Of a stretch of DNA of 64,000 bases, positions 1 through 14,051 are shown in pieces. Under the pieces are notes generated by a model. It made no database searches, had not been told where the DNA came from, and worked only from the letters and a program-made list of their open reading frames with translations. Source of the stretch: Staphylococcus taiwanensis (GTDB lineage Bacteria > Bacillota > Bacilli > Staphylococcales > Staphylococcaceae). Each line of letters starts with the position of its first letter. Positions within the stretch are counted from its first letter, which is position 1. The position numbers and the translations under genes were made by a program. The stretch is from the NCBI GenBank assembly GCA_020544305.1, contig CP058667.1:1-64000 (forward strand). Direction: 5' to 3'.

Positions 1-1356
1 ATGTCAGAACAAGAAATTTGGAAGAAAGTATTAGAAGTTGCTGAATCAGAAATATCAAAATCAACCTTCAATACTTTTTTAAAGGATACGGAACTCAAAG
101 AAATTCGTGATGATATCGCAATTATTTTTGTAATTCATGAATTCTATGCCGAATGGTTAAATTCAAATTACAAAGAAGTTATACAAACAATTATGAAAGA
201 CGTTATCGGCTATGAAGTAGAGCCTAAATTTTTCACAGCAGAACAATTGGCTGAGCTTGATGAATCAACTCGCAAACCGCATAAACCTAGTCAAAGTCCA
301 CAACAAGTCATTGATGACGGTCATGAAGGCACAGACCAATTCAATACGCACAATACTTTCGATACCTTTGTTATTGGACCTGGCAACCGCTTCCCACATG
401 CAGCAAGTTTAGCTGTTGCTGAAGCGCCAGCTCAAGCCTATAATCCACTATTTATTTATGGTGGCGTTGGTTTAGGTAAAACACATTTGATGCATGCAAT
501 TGGTCATCATGTGCTAAGTAATCAACCTAATGCTAAAGTGCTTTATACCTCTAGTGAAAAGTTTACAAATGACTTCATCAAGTCGATTCGTAACAATGAA
601 CCTGAAGCTTTTAGAGAAAAATATAGAAATATCGATGTGCTATTAATTGATGATATTCAATTCATTCAAAATAAAGAACAAACGCAAGAAGAGTTCTTCC
701 ATACCTTTAATGAATTACATCAAAACAAAAAGCAAATTGTTATTTCTAGTGATCGTCCACCTAAAGAAATCGCTAAATTAGAAGATCGTTTACGTTCACG
801 CTTTGAATGGGGACTAATCGTTGATATCACGCCTCCTGATTACGAGACACGTATGGCGATTCTTCAAAAGAAAATCGAAGAAGAGAACTTAGAAATTCCG
901 GCTGAAGCCTTGAATTATATTGCAAACCAAATTCAATCTAACATTCGTGAATTAGAAGGTGCTTTAACGCGTTTACTTGCCTATTCAAAACTACAAGGAA
1001 GACCGATTACAACTGAATTAGCAGCAGAAGCACTTAAAGATATTATTCAAGTTCCTAAGTCTAAAAAAATTACTATCCAAGATATTCAAAAAGTAGTAGG
1101 ACATTACTACAATGTGCGAATTGAAGACTTTAGTGCTAAAAAGCGTACGAAATCAATCGCTTACCCGCGTCAAATCGCAATGTACCTTTCAAGAGAACTT
1201 ACTGATTTTTCATTACCTAAAATTGGTGAAGAATTTGGTGGTCGTGATCATACTACGGTTATTCACGCACATGAAAAGATTGCTAATGACATCAAAGCTG
1301 ATTCTATTTTCAAACAAGAAGTAGAAGATTTAGAGAAAGAAATTCGTAATCAATAA
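1..1356 (+). CDS. dnaA: Chromosomal replication initiator DnaA
   Basis: AAA+ ATPase that binds DnaA boxes and melts oriC. The 451-aa protein has an N-terminal helicase-loading domain, a variable linker (about 90-115), a Walker [10 protein letters not shown] at residues 154-162, a Walker B LLIDDIQ around 214-220 and the C-terminal DNA-binding signature [15 protein letters not shown] near 413-427. The length matches staphylococcal DnaA. The window begins on its ATG, so promoter and ribosome site lie outside. It is followed by the oriC spacer and dnaN, the conserved Firmicute arrangement. Confidence 0.98.
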   Translation: MSEQEIWKKVLEVAESEISKSTFNTFLKDTELKEIRDDIAIIFVIHEFYAEWLNSNYKEVIQTIMKDVIGYEVEPKFFTAEQLAELDESTRKPHKPSQSPQQVIDDGHEGTDQFNTHNTFDTFVIGPGNRFPHAASLAVAEAPAQAYNPLFIYGGVGLGKTHLMHAIGHHVLSNQPNAKVLYTSSEKFTNDFIKSIRNNEPEAFREKYRNIDVLLIDDIQFIQNKEQTQEEFFHTFNELHQNKKQIVISSDRPPKEIAKLEDRLRSRFEWGLIVDITPPDYETRMAILQKKIEEENLEIPAEALNYIANQIQSNIRELEGALTRLLAYSKLQGRPITTELAAEALKDIIQVPKSKKITIQDIQKVVGHYYNVRIEDFSAKKRTKSIAYPRQIAMYLSRELTDFSLPKIGEEFGGRDHTTVIHAHEKIANDIKADSIFKQEVEDLEKEIRNQ

Positions 1357-1665
1357 CAACTAAAACAAAAATTACACTCTACTGTTATATAACAGATTAC
1401 AATTCATTAAAGTGGGAAATAAAAATAGTGGTGTTTTGAAATGAAAATGGCTAAAAATTAGCCAATCACCTTTTGCAAGATCAAACAAAGTATTGTGGAT
1501 AATGTTTAAAAGTAATACACACCATCAACAGTTTATCCACATGTGTATAACTTTGACATTCAAGGCTTTACTTAAGATATCCACTAATCCACAGGCCCTA
1601 CTACTATTACTATGATTTTAAAACCTATATAATTATATATAAACGACTGGAAGGAGTTTAAATTA
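1357..1665. other. oriC spacer between dnaA and dnaN
   Basis: This 309-bp gap holds DnaA boxes: a perfect TTATCCACA at 1533-1541, a perfect one on the minus strand (TGTGGATAA, 1494-1502), and variants at 1542-1550 (TGTGTATAA), 1576-1584 and 1585-1593. An A/T-only stretch around 1622-1640 follows the boxes and is the natural candidate for the unwinding element. Position between dnaA and dnaN is the usual place for one half of the bipartite Bacillus/Staphylococcus origin. Exact unwinding site not shown by sequence alone. Confidence 0.88.
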
Positions 1666-2799
1666 ATGATGGAATTCACTATAAGAAGAGATTACTTTAT
1701 TAATCAATTAAATGACACATTAAAAGCCATCTCACCAAGAACCACTTTACCAATTTTAACGGGTATCAAAATAGACGCTAAAGATAACGAAGTGATTCTT
1801 ACTGGTTCAGATTCTGAGATTTCAATTGAAATTACTATCCCTAAACAAGTTGATGGAGAAGAAATTGTAACAATATCTGAAACAGGTTCAGTAGTTCTTC
1901 CTGGTCGTTTCTTTGTAGATATTATCAAAAAATTACCAGGCAAAGATGTTAAATTATCAACAAACGAGCAATTCCAAACACTTATTACATCAGGTCATTC
2001 AGAGTTTAATTTAAGTGGTTTAGATCCAGATCAATATCCATTATTACCTCAAGTATCACGTGATGATGCGATTCAATTATCTGTTAAAGTGCTTAAAAAC
2101 ATTATTGCACAAACAAATTTTGCAGTGTCCACCTCAGAAACACGCCCGGTATTAACTGGTGTAAACTGGCTTATACAAGAAAATGAATTAATATGCACTG
2201 CGACAGATTCACACCGCTTGGCTGTAAGAAAGTTAAAGCTTGAAGATGAATCTGAAAACAAAAATGTCATTATTCCTGGTAAAGCTTTATCTGAATTAAA
2301 TAAGATTATGAGCGACAACGATGAAGAAATTGACATTTTCTTTGCCTCAAACCAAGTATTGTTCAAAGTAGGCAATGTAAACTTTATTTCTCGTTTATTA
2401 GAAGGTCATTATCCTGATACAACACGTTTATTCCCAGAGAATTATGAAATTAAATTAGGTCTTGATAACGGAGAATTTTACCATGCGATTGATCGTGCAT
2501 CTTTATTAGCGCGTGAAGGTGGCAACAACGTTATTAAATTAAGTACAGGTAACGACACCGTAGAATTATCATCAACATCTCCTGAAATTGGTACTGTAAA
2601 AGAAGAAGTGACTGCAACTGATGTTGAAGGTGGCAACTTGAAGATTTCATTCAACTCACGTTATATGATGGATGCGTTAAAAGCGATTGATAACGACGAA
2701 GTTGAAGTAGAATTCTTTGGCACAATGAAACCATTTATCCTTAAACCTAAGGAAGATGATTCAGTGACACAATTGATTTTACCAATTAGAACTTATTAG
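1666..2799 (+). CDS. dnaN: DNA polymerase III beta sliding clamp
   Basis: Ring-shaped processivity clamp that tethers DNA polymerase and many repair proteins to DNA. The 377-aa product has the family's usual length and the typical start (MMEF) and end (LILPIRTY). The AAGGAG at 1651-1656 sits 9 nt before ATG 1666; a second ATG at 1669 is possible. It lies directly downstream of oriC and is probably co-transcribed with dnaA in part. The downstream terminator-like repeat (2923-2972) probably ends the transcript. Confidence 0.97.
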   Translation: MMEFTIRRDYFINQLNDTLKAISPRTTLPILTGIKIDAKDNEVILTGSDSEISIEITIPKQVDGEEIVTISETGSVVLPGRFFVDIIKKLPGKDVKLSTNEQFQTLITSGHSEFNLSGLDPDQYPLLPQVSRDDAIQLSVKVLKNIIAQTNFAVSTSETRPVLTGVNWLIQENELICTATDSHRLAVRKLKLEDESENKNVIIPGKALSELNKIMSDNDEEIDIFFASNQVLFKVGNVNFISRLLEGHYPDTTRLFPENYEIKLGLDNGEFYHAIDRASLLAREGGNNVIKLSTGNDTVELSSTSPEIGTVKEEVTATDVEGGNLKISFNSRYMMDALKAIDNDEVEVEFFGTMKPFILKPKEDDSVTQLILPIRTY

Positions 2800-2814
2800 A
2801 TTAATAAACTTAGC

Positions 2815-2975
2815 GAGCCTGGGACATAAATAATATATTAATGTTATTTTTCAAATTCGCAGTAGCTGACTGAACTGAGAAGGCGCTTAAATCAAGCTTT
2901 TCTCAGTTCTAGTCATCCTTGCGGGGGTGGGACGACGAATTTAAAAAGAATTCTGTCCCACTCCCTTTTTATTTT
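2815..2975 (+). repeat. Dispersed GGGACATAAAT-box element ending in a terminator hairpin
   Basis: The element starts with GAGCCTGGGACATAAAT, contains an inner inverted repeat AACTGAGAA/TTCTCAGTT (2873-2908) and ends in a GC-rich hairpin (GGGGGTGGGAC ... GTCCCACTCCC, 2923-2964) followed by a T run, so it can end dnaN transcription. A diverged relative lies after serS (12264-12440) and the opening box recurs at 49438 and 50189. The rest of the gap to 3302 shows only a possible yaaA promoter. Confidence 0.75.
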
Positions 2976-3261
2976 AAAATTAATTTTAAGACCTCTCAGC
3001 CACGTTTTAAGACAAATTTATTATTATCTTGTGGATAAATATAGTTTCAATTATTTTGTCGCTAAAATGGCCCTTAAAATTAAAAATTAAGATATAAGCC
3101 ACTATCAAGCACATTTCTTATTCCACTGATTGATATCAAAATTTCATCTTAAAACATCAAAAATGAGCACACGACTTCCTCAAAATTAAAAAAAGTGAAA
3201 ACTTCTAACAAAGTAAACGGTTTCACATTCCATTTTAAATGAAATTTACTTCTAAAAAAGG

Positions 3262-3267
3262 TATAAT
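3262..3267 (+). promoter_or_regulatory. Candidate -10 box for yaaA-recF-gyrBA
   Basis: A perfect TATAAT lies 36 nt before the yaaA start. I see only a poor -35 match (ATGAAA at 3239-3244, 17 bp upstream). It would drive yaaA-recF and probably gyrB-gyrA. Confidence 0.4.
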
Positions 3268-3302
3268 ATATTAATGACATATAAAGAAATGGAGTGATTA
3301 TT

Positions 3303-3536
3303 TTGGTTCAAGAAGTTGTAGTTGAGGGCGACATCACGTTAGGTCAATTTCTTAAAACAGAAGGTATTATTGAATCTGGAGGCCAAGCAAAATGGTTCTT
3401 ACAAGATGTTGAAGTTTTAATCAATGGCGAACGTGAAACACGTCGAGGTAAAAAGCTAGCTGACCAAGATAGAATTGATTTCCCTGATATTCCAGAAATT
3501 GATTCTGTAATCATTATTCATCAAGGTGAACAATGA
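3303..3536 (+). CDS. yaaA: S4-domain RNA-binding protein YaaA
   Basis: A 77-aa S4-like RNA-binding protein, conserved between dnaN and recF in Firmicutes; the role is unproven and a ribosome-related one is usually assumed. The S4 fold core ([18 protein letters not shown], then [15 protein letters not shown]) is visible. I place the start at TTG 3303, since GGAGTGA at 3291-3297 is well spaced for it and the product then begins [10 protein letters not shown] as in S. aureus. An upstream in-frame ATG at 3294 overlaps that ribosome site. The stop overlaps the recF start by 4 nt (ATGA), implying translational coupling. Confidence 0.9.
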   Translation: MVQEVVVEGDITLGQFLKTEGIIESGGQAKWFLQDVEVLINGERETRRGKKLADQDRIDFPDIPEIDSVIIIHQGEQ

Positions 3537-4648
3537 AGCTTAAAACACTCCAATTAGAGAATTATCGTAACTATGAAGAAGTTACGTTAGATTGTCATCC
3601 TGAAGTGAATATCCTTATTGGAGAGAACGCTCAAGGAAAGACAAATTTACTTGAATCAATCTACACATTAGCTTTAGCTAAAAGCCATCGTACCTCTAAT
3701 GACAAGGAGCTTATACGGTTCAACTCAGAATATGCTAAAATAGAGGGTGAGCTAAGTTATAGACATGGAACGATGCCACTTACAATGTTTATAACTAAAA
3801 AAGGTAAACAAGTAAAAGTGAACCACTTAGAACAAAGTCGACTAACTCAGTATGTTGGACATCTCAATGTGGTTCTTTTTGCGCCAGAAGATTTAAATAT
3901 TGTTAAAGGTTCTCCTCAAATACGAAGACGCTTCATCGACATGGAATTAGGTCAAATTTCTGCGGTTTACTTAAACGATTTAGCTCAATATCAACGTATC
4001 CTTAAACAAAAGAATAATTACTTAAAGCAGTTACAACTTGGACAGAAGACTGACACGACAATGCTGGAAGTCTTAAATCAACAATTTGCGCAGTATGCAC
4101 TTAATGTGACCTTAAGACGTGAGCATTTTATTAAAGAATTAGAATCATTGGCTAAACCGATTCATTCTGGAATAACGAATGACAAAGAAACATTGTCATT
4201 GAAGTATTTACCAAGTATGAAATTAAGTGATACTAACAAGGATAAGAGTGAATTGTTTGATGAGATTATTAACTTGCTAAATGACAATATTAAACGCGAG
4301 ATGGATAGAGGTGTGTGCTTGTACGGTCCACATAGAGATGACTTAGGGTTTGATGTTAATGACATGGATGCACAAACATATGGCTCTCAAGGACAGCAGC
4401 GTACAACTGCACTATCCATTAAATTGGCTGAAATAGAGTTAATGAATATCGAAGTAGGAGAATATCCGATACTTCTTTTAGACGATGTGTTAAGTGAATT
4501 AGATGATTCCAGACAAACGCATTTATTAAGTACGATTCAACATAAAGTACAAACCTTTGTTACAACGACTTCAGTAGATGGCATAGATCATGAAATTATG
4601 AACAGTGCTAAACTCTATCGAATTAATCAAGGTGAAATTATAAAGTAA
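3533..4648 (+). CDS. recF: DNA replication and repair protein RecF
   Basis: SMC-like ATPase that helps RecO/RecR load RecA on gapped DNA. The 371-aa length is normal. Walker A is [13 protein letters not shown] near residues 30-42; the ABC signature is the YGSQGQQRT segment and Walker B is [12 protein letters not shown], near residue 320. The start overlaps the yaaA stop. gyrB begins 10 nt after its stop, so yaaA, recF, gyrB and gyrA probably share a transcript. Confidence 0.97.
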   Translation: MKLKTLQLENYRNYEEVTLDCHPEVNILIGENAQGKTNLLESIYTLALAKSHRTSNDKELIRFNSEYAKIEGELSYRHGTMPLTMFITKKGKQVKVNHLEQSRLTQYVGHLNVVLFAPEDLNIVKGSPQIRRRFIDMELGQISAVYLNDLAQYQRILKQKNNYLKQLQLGQKTDTTMLEVLNQQFAQYALNVTLRREHFIKELESLAKPIHSGITNDKETLSLKYLPSMKLSDTNKDKSELFDEIINLLNDNIKREMDRGVCLYGPHRDDLGFDVNDMDAQTYGSQGQQRTTALSIKLAEIELMNIEVGEYPILLLDDVLSELDDSRQTHLLSTIQHKVQTFVTTTSVDGIDHEIMNSAKLYRINQGEIIK

Positions 4649-4651
4649 TAG

Positions 4652-6592
<1,941 letters not shown>

Positions 6593-6700
6593 GTTATGAC
6601 AAACCAATAAATTGAAAGTAGAGTCTGGCACAAGGTAATTGGATCAGGCTCATTCATTAGCAAGTGCTAATTGAATTGATTATAGAAGGAGGATATCTTG

Positions 6701-9379
6701 ATGGCTGACTTACCTGAATCAAGAATTAATGAACGAAATATAACCAGCGAAATGCGCGAATCATTCTTAGACTATGCAATGAGCGTAATCGTTTCACGTG
6801 CGTTACCAGATGTACGTGATGGTTTAAAACCTGTACACCGTCGTATCCTGTATGGCTTAAATGAACAAGGTATGACACCTGACAAACCTTATAAAAAATC
6901 AGCACGTATCGTTGGGGACGTAATGGGTAAATATCACCCACACGGTGACTCTTCAATTTACGATGCCATGGTTAGAATGGCACAAACATTCAGCTATCGT
7001 TATCCACTTGTTGATGGTCAAGGTAACTTTGGTTCTATGGACGGCGATGGTGCTGCTGCCATGCGTTATACCGAAGCGAAGATGACTAAAATCACACTTG
7101 AATTATTACGTGATATTAATAAAGATACAATCGACTTTTTAGATAACTATGATGGTACTGAAAGAGAGCCGGAAGTCTTACCTTCACGTTTCCCTAACCT
7201 ATTAGTAAATGGGGCATCTGGTATCGCGGTAGGTATGGCTACAAATATTCCTCCTCATAATTTAACTGAAGTCATTGATGGTGTATTACATTTAAGTAAG
7301 AATCCTGATGTTACAATCGCAGAACTTATGGAAGACATTCAAGGCCCTGATTTCCCTACAGCAGGCTTAATTTTAGGGAAAAGTGGTATCCGACGTGCAT
7401 ATGAAACAGGCCGTGGCTCTATTCAAATGCGTGCCCGTGCTGAAATAGAAGAACGTGGTGGCGGTCGTCAACGTATCGTTGTCACTCAAATTCCATATCA
7501 AGTCAATAAAGCACGTATGATTGAAAAGATTGCAGAACTTGTACGTGACAAGAAAATCGAAGGTATTACTGATTTACGTGACGAAACAAGTTTACGTACG
7601 GGTGTTAGAATTGTTATCGATGTACGTAAAGATGCGAATGCGAACGTGATCCTAAATAATTTATATAAACAGACCCCATTACAAACATCATTCGGTGTGA
7701 ATATGATTGCACTTGTTAATGGACGTCCTAAATTAATCAATTTAAAACAAGCATTAGTTGAATACTTAGAACACCAAAAAGTAGTTGTACGTCGTCGTAC
7801 GGAATATAATTTGAAAAAAGCGAAAGACCGTGCCCATATCTTAGAAGGTTTACGTATCGCTCTAGATCATATCGATGAGATAATCACAACGATTCGTGAG
7901 TCTGAAACAGATAAAATTGCGATGGAAACATTACAAGAACGCTTCAAGTTATCAGAACGCCAAGCACAAGCTATTCTTGATATGCGTTTAAGACGTTTAA
8001 CAGGATTAGAACGAGATAAAATCGAGAATGAATATAATGAATTGCTCGGTTATATTTCTGAATTAGAAGCAATCTTAGCTGATGAAGAAGTATTACTTCA
8101 ATTAGTACGAGATGAATTAACTGAAATCAAAGAACGTTTCGGTGATGAACGTCGTACTGAAATTCAATTAGGCGGCTTAGATGATTTAGAAGATGAAGAT
8201 TTAATCCCTGAAGAACAAATCGTTATCACATTGAGTCATAATAACTATATTAAACGTTTACCAGTTTCTACATATCGCTCTCAAAATAGAGGCGGTAGAG
8301 GCGTTCAAGGTATGAACACACTTGAAGAAGACTTCGTAAGTCAGCTTGTGACATTGAGTACACACGACAACGTCTTATTCTTCACTAACAAAGGTCGCGT
8401 TTATAAACTTAAAGGTTACGAAGTACCTGAACTATCTCGTCAGTCTAAAGGCATCCCAGTCATTAACGCGATTGAGCTCGATAGTGACGAAACAATCAGT
8501 ACAATGATTGCGGTTAGAGATCTTGAAGATGAAAATAGTTTCTTAGTATTTGCGACTAAGAACGGTATCGTTAAACGTTCTGCATTAAATAACTTCTCGC
8601 ACATTAATAAGAACGGTAAGATTGCGATTGGTTTCAAAGAAGATGATGAATTAATCGCTGTACGTCTCACAGACGGTAGTCAAGACATCTTAATTGGTAC
8701 ATCTCACGCATCACTCATTAGATTTGCAGAAACAAACTTACGTCCATTAGGTCGTACTGCAGCTGGTGTAAGAGGTATCTCATTACGTGATGACGATATT
8801 GTCGTAGGTTTAGACGTTGCACATGCTGATAGTGAGGATGAAGTTTTAGTTGTCACTGAAAATGGTTACGGTAAACGTACGCCAGTAAGTGAATATCGTT
8901 TATCTAATCGTGGTGGTAAAGGTATCAAGACTGCTAAGATTACAGAACGTAATGGTAATATCGTATGTATTACAACTGTAACTGGTGAAGAAGATTTAAT
9001 GATTGTCACAAATGGTGGCGTAATTATTCGTCTTGATGTAGAAGATATTTCTCAAAATGGTCGTGCAGCACAAGGTGTACGTCTAATGAAACTAGGTGAT
9101 AATCAATTTGTTTCAACTGTAGCTAAAGTTGTTGATAACACAGATGAAGCAGATTCAACTGAGGTAGCTCAAGGTGATGAGACTGAAGGTAGTGCTGAAA
9201 GTACTGAAAGCCCAAATGAGCAAGTAGTTGAAGATGAAACACCAGGCAACACACTTCATACCGAAGCAGAAGAAGACACTTCAGATGATGATGAACGTAT
9301 TGAAGTAAGACAAGACTTTATGGATCGTGTAAATGAAGATATTGAAAATGCTTCAGACAACGATGACGATAATGAATAA
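6701..9379 (+). CDS. gyrA: DNA gyrase subunit A
   Basis: DNA-cleaving subunit of gyrase. The catalytic tyrosine is Y123 in AAAMRYTEA. The quinolone-resistance region reads HGDSSIYDA: Ser84 and Ser85 are unchanged and residue 88 is Asp, where S. aureus has Glu. The C-terminal beta-pinwheel is followed by a highly acidic tail (about 830-892) that differs from S. aureus. Start ATG 6701 follows GAAGGAGG with ideal spacing; TTG 6698 is less likely. A strong terminator follows at 9391. Confidence 0.97.
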   Translation: MADLPESRINERNITSEMRESFLDYAMSVIVSRALPDVRDGLKPVHRRILYGLNEQGMTPDKPYKKSARIVGDVMGKYHPHGDSSIYDAMVRMAQTFSYRYPLVDGQGNFGSMDGDGAAAMRYTEAKMTKITLELLRDINKDTIDFLDNYDGTEREPEVLPSRFPNLLVNGASGIAVGMATNIPPHNLTEVIDGVLHLSKNPDVTIAELMEDIQGPDFPTAGLILGKSGIRRAYETGRGSIQMRARAEIEERGGGRQRIVVTQIPYQVNKARMIEKIAELVRDKKIEGITDLRDETSLRTGVRIVIDVRKDANANVILNNLYKQTPLQTSFGVNMIALVNGRPKLINLKQALVEYLEHQKVVVRRRTEYNLKKAKDRAHILEGLRIALDHIDEIITTIRESETDKIAMETLQERFKLSERQAQAILDMRLRRLTGLERDKIENEYNELLGYISELEAILADEEVLLQLVRDELTEIKERFGDERRTEIQLGGLDDLEDEDLIPEEQIVITLSHNNYIKRLPVSTYRSQNRGGRGVQGMNTLEEDFVSQLVTLSTHDNVLFFTNKGRVYKLKGYEVPELSRQSKGIPVINAIELDSDETISTMIAVRDLEDENSFLVFATKNGIVKRSALNNFSHINKNGKIAIGFKEDDELIAVRLTDGSQDILIGTSHASLIRFAETNLRPLGRTAAGVRGISLRDDDIVVGLDVAHADSEDEVLVVTENGYGKRTPVSEYRLSNRGGKGIKTAKITERNGNIVCITTVTGEEDLMIVTNGGVIIRLDVEDISQNGRAAQGVRLMKLGDNQFVSTVAKVVDNTDEADSTEVAQGDETEGSAESTESPNEQVVEDETPGNTLHTEAEEDTSDDDERIEVRQDFMDRVNEDIENASDNDDDNE

Positions 9380-9390
9380 TAGATATTAAA

Positions 9391-9426
9391 TAAGACTTCC
9401 CTAATCGTAGGGAAGTCTTATTTTTT
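9391..9426. terminator. Terminator after gyrA (perhaps bidirectional with nnrD)
   Basis: Perfect 13-bp stem TAAGACTTCCCTA/TAGGGAAGTCTTA (9391-9403 and 9408-9420), 4-nt loop, then a T run. It lies between convergent gyrA and nnrD and carries A-rich sequence on the other side, so it could serve both. Confidence 0.9.
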
Positions 9427-9477
9427 GCTTATTTGGATGCGTTATTGTAATCCATGTGATAATACGAACAAACTAGA

Positions 9478-10290
9478 TTAATTTTCTAATTCTTTCATCA
9501 CGTATGGAATTTCACTTATTAAACGTGAAGGTGGTACGACGTACATTGATTCAGATAATTTTTCTCCAATGTAACTATGTGTATAAGTCGCACTTGTTAC
9601 AGCATCTTTTAAATTATCGAATTGACCAACAAAACTTGTAATCATGCCAGCTAATGTGTCGCCCATACCTCCTGTAGCCATGGCAGGTGTACCAATTGCT
9701 AGTTTATATTCCTCATTTTTAAAGAAGATTTCTGTACCATGTTTCTTTAATACGACAGTTGCACCTAATTTATCCACAGCTTCTCTATTACGTTCATACG
9801 TTTGTTCTTCAATAGGAATACCACTTAAACGTTCCCATTCTTTTTGGTGCGGTGTGAAGATGACACGGCATGTTGGAATATCGGGTCTCAATTTACTAAA
9901 AATTGTAATCGCATCACCATCAACAATTAAATTCTGATGTGGTTGAATATTTTGTAATAAGAAAGTGATGGCGTTATTACCCTTGAAATCTATACCAAGT
10001 CCTGGCCCAATTAAAATACTATCTGTATTCTCAATCATCTTAGTTAACATCTTAGTATCGTTAATATCGATTACCATTGCTTCAGGGCAACGTGAATGAA
10101 TCGCCGCATGGTTTGTTGGATGTGTTGCTACTGTAATGAGTCCACTTCCACTATAAACACATGCACGTGCTGCTAACATGATAGCGCCCCCTAAATTTGC
10201 ACTACCACCGATTAATAGAATCTTTCCGTAATCGCCTTTATGTGTTTCGTCTTTTCGTTTAGGAATATTAACTGAGGTTAATGTTTCCAT
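9478..10290 (-). CDS. nnrD: ADP-dependent (S)-NAD(P)H-hydrate dehydratase
   Basis: Repairs hydrated NADH/NADPH using ADP (YjeF C-terminal/ribokinase-like family). The 270-aa protein has the family's GDYGKILLIGGSANLGGA start, the VDGDAI core, FTPHQKE and the nucleotide/catalytic GGMGDTLAGMI motif. It lacks the N-terminal epimerase domain found fused in E. coli, as is usual in staphylococci. It is convergent with gyrA and divergent from serS; the ATG at 10290 follows GGGAGGG. Confidence 0.93.
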   Translation of the reverse strand: METLTSVNIPKRKDETHKGDYGKILLIGGSANLGGAIMLAARACVYSGSGLITVATHPTNHAAIHSRCPEAMVIDINDTKMLTKMIENTDSILIGPGLGIDFKGNNAITFLLQNIQPHQNLIVDGDAITIFSKLRPDIPTCRVIFTPHQKEWERLSGIPIEEQTYERNREAVDKLGATVVLKKHGTEIFFKNEEYKLAIGTPAMATGGMGDTLAGMITSFVGQFDNLKDAVTSATYTHSYIGEKLSESMYVVPPSRLISEIPYVMKELEN

Positions 10291-10639
10291 GAATTAAACC
10301 CTCCCAGTATAAAGTTTGTAACCTATCATGTTTAGATGATGTGTTTCAGAACTTTATATAATAAACTCAACCTTTGAAATGATATGTGAATGTGTAGCGA
10401 TAATTTCAGGTTCAGTTATAGTCTTTATTCATAGTGATGCTAATGCTTGAGTCGTTTTTCGACCTTTTAAATACAATAGAAAATATTATACCTGCTATCG
10501 TCTTTCGTCAACACCATTTGGCTAATAATTTTCAACTGTAATTAAGAATCATAATGATTCACTTTTAAATCATAAATACATATTTTTTGAAAATTAAAAC
10601 AAAATAGGAAGTCGACGGATAATTGCTTGATAATTATAA
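10291..10639. other. Non-coding spacer between nnrD and the serS leader
   Basis: I see no gene here. It must hold the divergent promoters of nnrD (minus) and the serS leader RNA (plus). No strong repeat or hairpin stands out. Confidence 0.5.
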
Positions 10640-10897
10640 AGGAGTTTGCTATATTAAAAATAACTTAATAAGTTATTGTTCGTAGGACAAGTAACATAAG
10701 CAGTTAATTTCAGAGAGCTTGTGGTAAGTGTGAACAAGTAATTGATTGTTATGCGAATCTCCCTACAATTGTGAGCAATCGGTAATAACCGTTATTTTTG
10801 TTAAAGTGCAATTTAATGCATATAATCATGTATTGAATTGTTAAATAGGGTGGCAACGCGTAGACCACGTCCCTTGTTGAGGGATGTGGTCTTTTTT
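10640..10897 (+). promoter_or_regulatory. T-box leader of serS
   Basis: tRNA-sensing antitermination leader. The conserved T-box core appears as TAGGGTGGCAACGCG at 10846-10860. It is followed by an intrinsic terminator (GACCACGTCCCT/AGGGATGTGGTC, 10863-10891, then T6). Upstream, CAGAGAGCTTGTGG near 10711-10724 resembles Stem I. UCU at 10758-10760 is a candidate serine specifier codon; I infer this from position only. Uncharged tRNA-Ser would favour the antiterminator and raise serS expression. Confidence 0.88.
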
Positions 10898-10932
10898 ATT
10901 TATTTTAAAAAGTGTGCTATCCGAAATTATAA

Positions 10933-12249
<1,317 letters not shown>

Positions 12250-12263
12250 TAGATAATACTTTA

Positions 12264-12440
12264 ATATAGGGTAGAACTTGAGAGATTAAATGAATCGTTT
12301 CAGTTTATATGGCTAATTCTCATGAGTAGTTGAAGCTAATTGAGAAAGTGCTTATCATCAAACGTTACTCAGTTCTAAACATCCTTAAGGGGTGGAGCGA
12401 TGAATTCGAAATGAATTCTGTTCCACCTCTCTTTTTTGTC
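12264..12440 (+). repeat. Diverged copy of the dispersed terminator element
   Basis: It shares CTCAGTTCTA...CATCCTT...GGGGTGG..CGATGAATTC with the element after dnaN and ends in the same kind of hairpin (GGGGTGGAGC ... GTTCCACCTC, about 12390-12433) with a T run, serving as the likely serS terminator. From 12441 to 12700 I see no gene or notable structure. Confidence 0.65.
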
Positions 12441-12700
12441 TTAAAGTCTACTTTTTCTTAATAAAGTAGTGAAGTAAATTTGATAGATTTAGACTTCCTT
12501 AATAGAGATAAATAATAGAATTAACTTTTAAAATACATTCTTCTAAAACGCTTTGATATCAATGATTTTAACCACTTCGTCAGTCTTACTTCACACAACC
12601 CTACGTCTAACAGTATTGCCACGTTAATAGCAGTATATTAGACTAAATTTATCTATACATTTAATGTTCTACAATAATAAAAACAGAAGGGGGTACAAAG

Positions 12701-13396
12701 ATGACGTCACATGTGACATTTAAACAAGGGGTCAAAGAATGTATACCTACTTTACTAGGATACATTGGAATTGGATTGTCATTTGGAATCGTGGCAGCGT
12801 CTCGAGACTTCAGTATTTTAGAAATTCTGTTATTGTGCTTACTTGTTTATGCAGGTGCAGCACAATTTATTATTTGTGCCCTTGTGATTGCTGGAACACC
12901 CATTTCTGCGATTGTCTTAACGACGTTAATCGTTAATTCACGTTTCTTCTTATTATCGATGACATTAGCACCGAATTATAAAGATTATGGACTTTGGAAC
13001 CGTTTAGCACTGTCATCCATCTTAACAGACGAAACATTTGGTGTTGCAATCACACCTCATTTAAAAGGGGAGACGATTAATGATCGATGGTTACACGGAT
13101 TAAATATAACCGCTTATACATTTTGGGCACTTGCCAGTATAGCAGGCGCAATATTCGGTAAATACATCTCAAACCCGGAAATGTTAGGTTTAGACTTTGC
13201 CATTACAGCGATGTTTATCTTCTTGGCTATGGCACAGTTTGAATCAATTACACGTTCCAAATTAAAGGTGTATCTGGTACTCATTGCCTTTGTCATAGTA
13301 ATGATGTTGATACTTAGCTGGTTCATGCCTTCGTATGTGGCAATATTAATCGCATCTATTTTAGCAGCAACATTAGGGGTGGTGATGGATAAATGA
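12701..13396 (+). CDS. azlC: AzlC-family amino-acid exporter, large subunit
   Basis: Membrane permease that works with AzlD; the family exports branched-chain amino acids (azaleucine resistance in Bacillus). The 231-aa protein is mostly hydrophobic, with several predicted membrane helices, and carries the family pattern GIGLSFGIVA ... YAGAAQFI ... NSRFFLLSM. AGAAGGGGG just before ATG 12701 is the ribosome site. It overlaps azlD by 4 nt. Exact substrate here is inferred from the family. Confidence 0.88.
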   Translation: MTSHVTFKQGVKECIPTLLGYIGIGLSFGIVAASRDFSILEILLLCLLVYAGAAQFIICALVIAGTPISAIVLTTLIVNSRFFLLSMTLAPNYKDYGLWNRLALSSILTDETFGVAITPHLKGETINDRWLHGLNITAYTFWALASIAGAIFGKYISNPEMLGLDFAITAMFIFLAMAQFESITRSKLKVYLVLIAFVIVMMLILSWFMPSYVAILIASILAATLGVVMDK

Positions 13397-13722
13397 CAAC
13401 ATCTTGGCATATGTTTATACTCATCGTCTTATGTGGACTTGTAACTTTAATTGTGAGAGTCATTCCGTTCTTAATGATTTCACGTATTCAGTTATCAGAA
13501 ACGGTCATTAAATGGTTATCTTTTATTCCAATTACATTATTTACAGCATTAATCTTAGATGGCATTATTGATCAACAACAGGGCGTTCAAGGTTATACAC
13601 TAAATATTCCATTCATTATCGTTACAATTCCAACTGTAATCATCGCACTTGTGACACGTAGCCTGACTACAACGATACTTGTCGGTATTGCACTTATTGC
13701 TGGTATACGCTTTTTCTTTTAA
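13393..13722 (+). CDS. azlD: AzlD-family amino-acid exporter, small subunit
   Basis: Small 109-aa membrane partner of AzlC with about four hydrophobic segments. The start overlaps the azlC stop (ATGA), so the two are translationally coupled. No internal oddity. The usual staphylococcal neighbour, metX with its SAM riboswitch, follows. Confidence 0.87.
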   Translation: MTTSWHMFILIVLCGLVTLIVRVIPFLMISRIQLSETVIKWLSFIPITLFTALILDGIIDQQQGVQGYTLNIPFIIVTIPTVIIALVTRSLTTTILVGIALIAGIRFFF

Positions 13723-13877
13723 AATGCAGCCCCAAACAGCTAACCATTGAAGTTATGCACACAATTAGATAAAATATATTCAAATCAAATGTGATTGAGC
13801 AACGAAACAGATAAATAAATTAAACGATAAATAGCAATGTATACAAAGCGTAGCATTGTCTATTTAAAAACTAAAAA

Positions 13878-14029
13878 CTTATTAAGAGAAGTGGAGGGAC
13901 ACGGCCCTATGAAACTTCAGCAACCGGCGATTTAGACGTACGGTGCTACTACCAACGAGATACTCGACTAATAAGTACAAGAGCCTAATCGTCTCATACT
14001 TTTTCAATAGAGTAGGGGACGATTTTTTT
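13878..14029 (+). promoter_or_regulatory. SAM-I (S-box) riboswitch of metX
   Basis: The S-box signature is clear: CTTATTAAGAGAAGTGGAGG, ..GGCCCTATGAAACTTCAGCAACC, ..GGTGCTACTACC. The aptamer is followed by a terminator ATCGTC..TACT/AGTA..GACGAT (13988-14000 and 14011-14023) and a T run. Known logic for the class: SAM binding favours termination, so methionine biosynthesis is shut off when SAM is abundant. Confidence 0.95.
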
Positions 14030-14051
14030 ATCATTAAAAGGAGGTAAGCGC

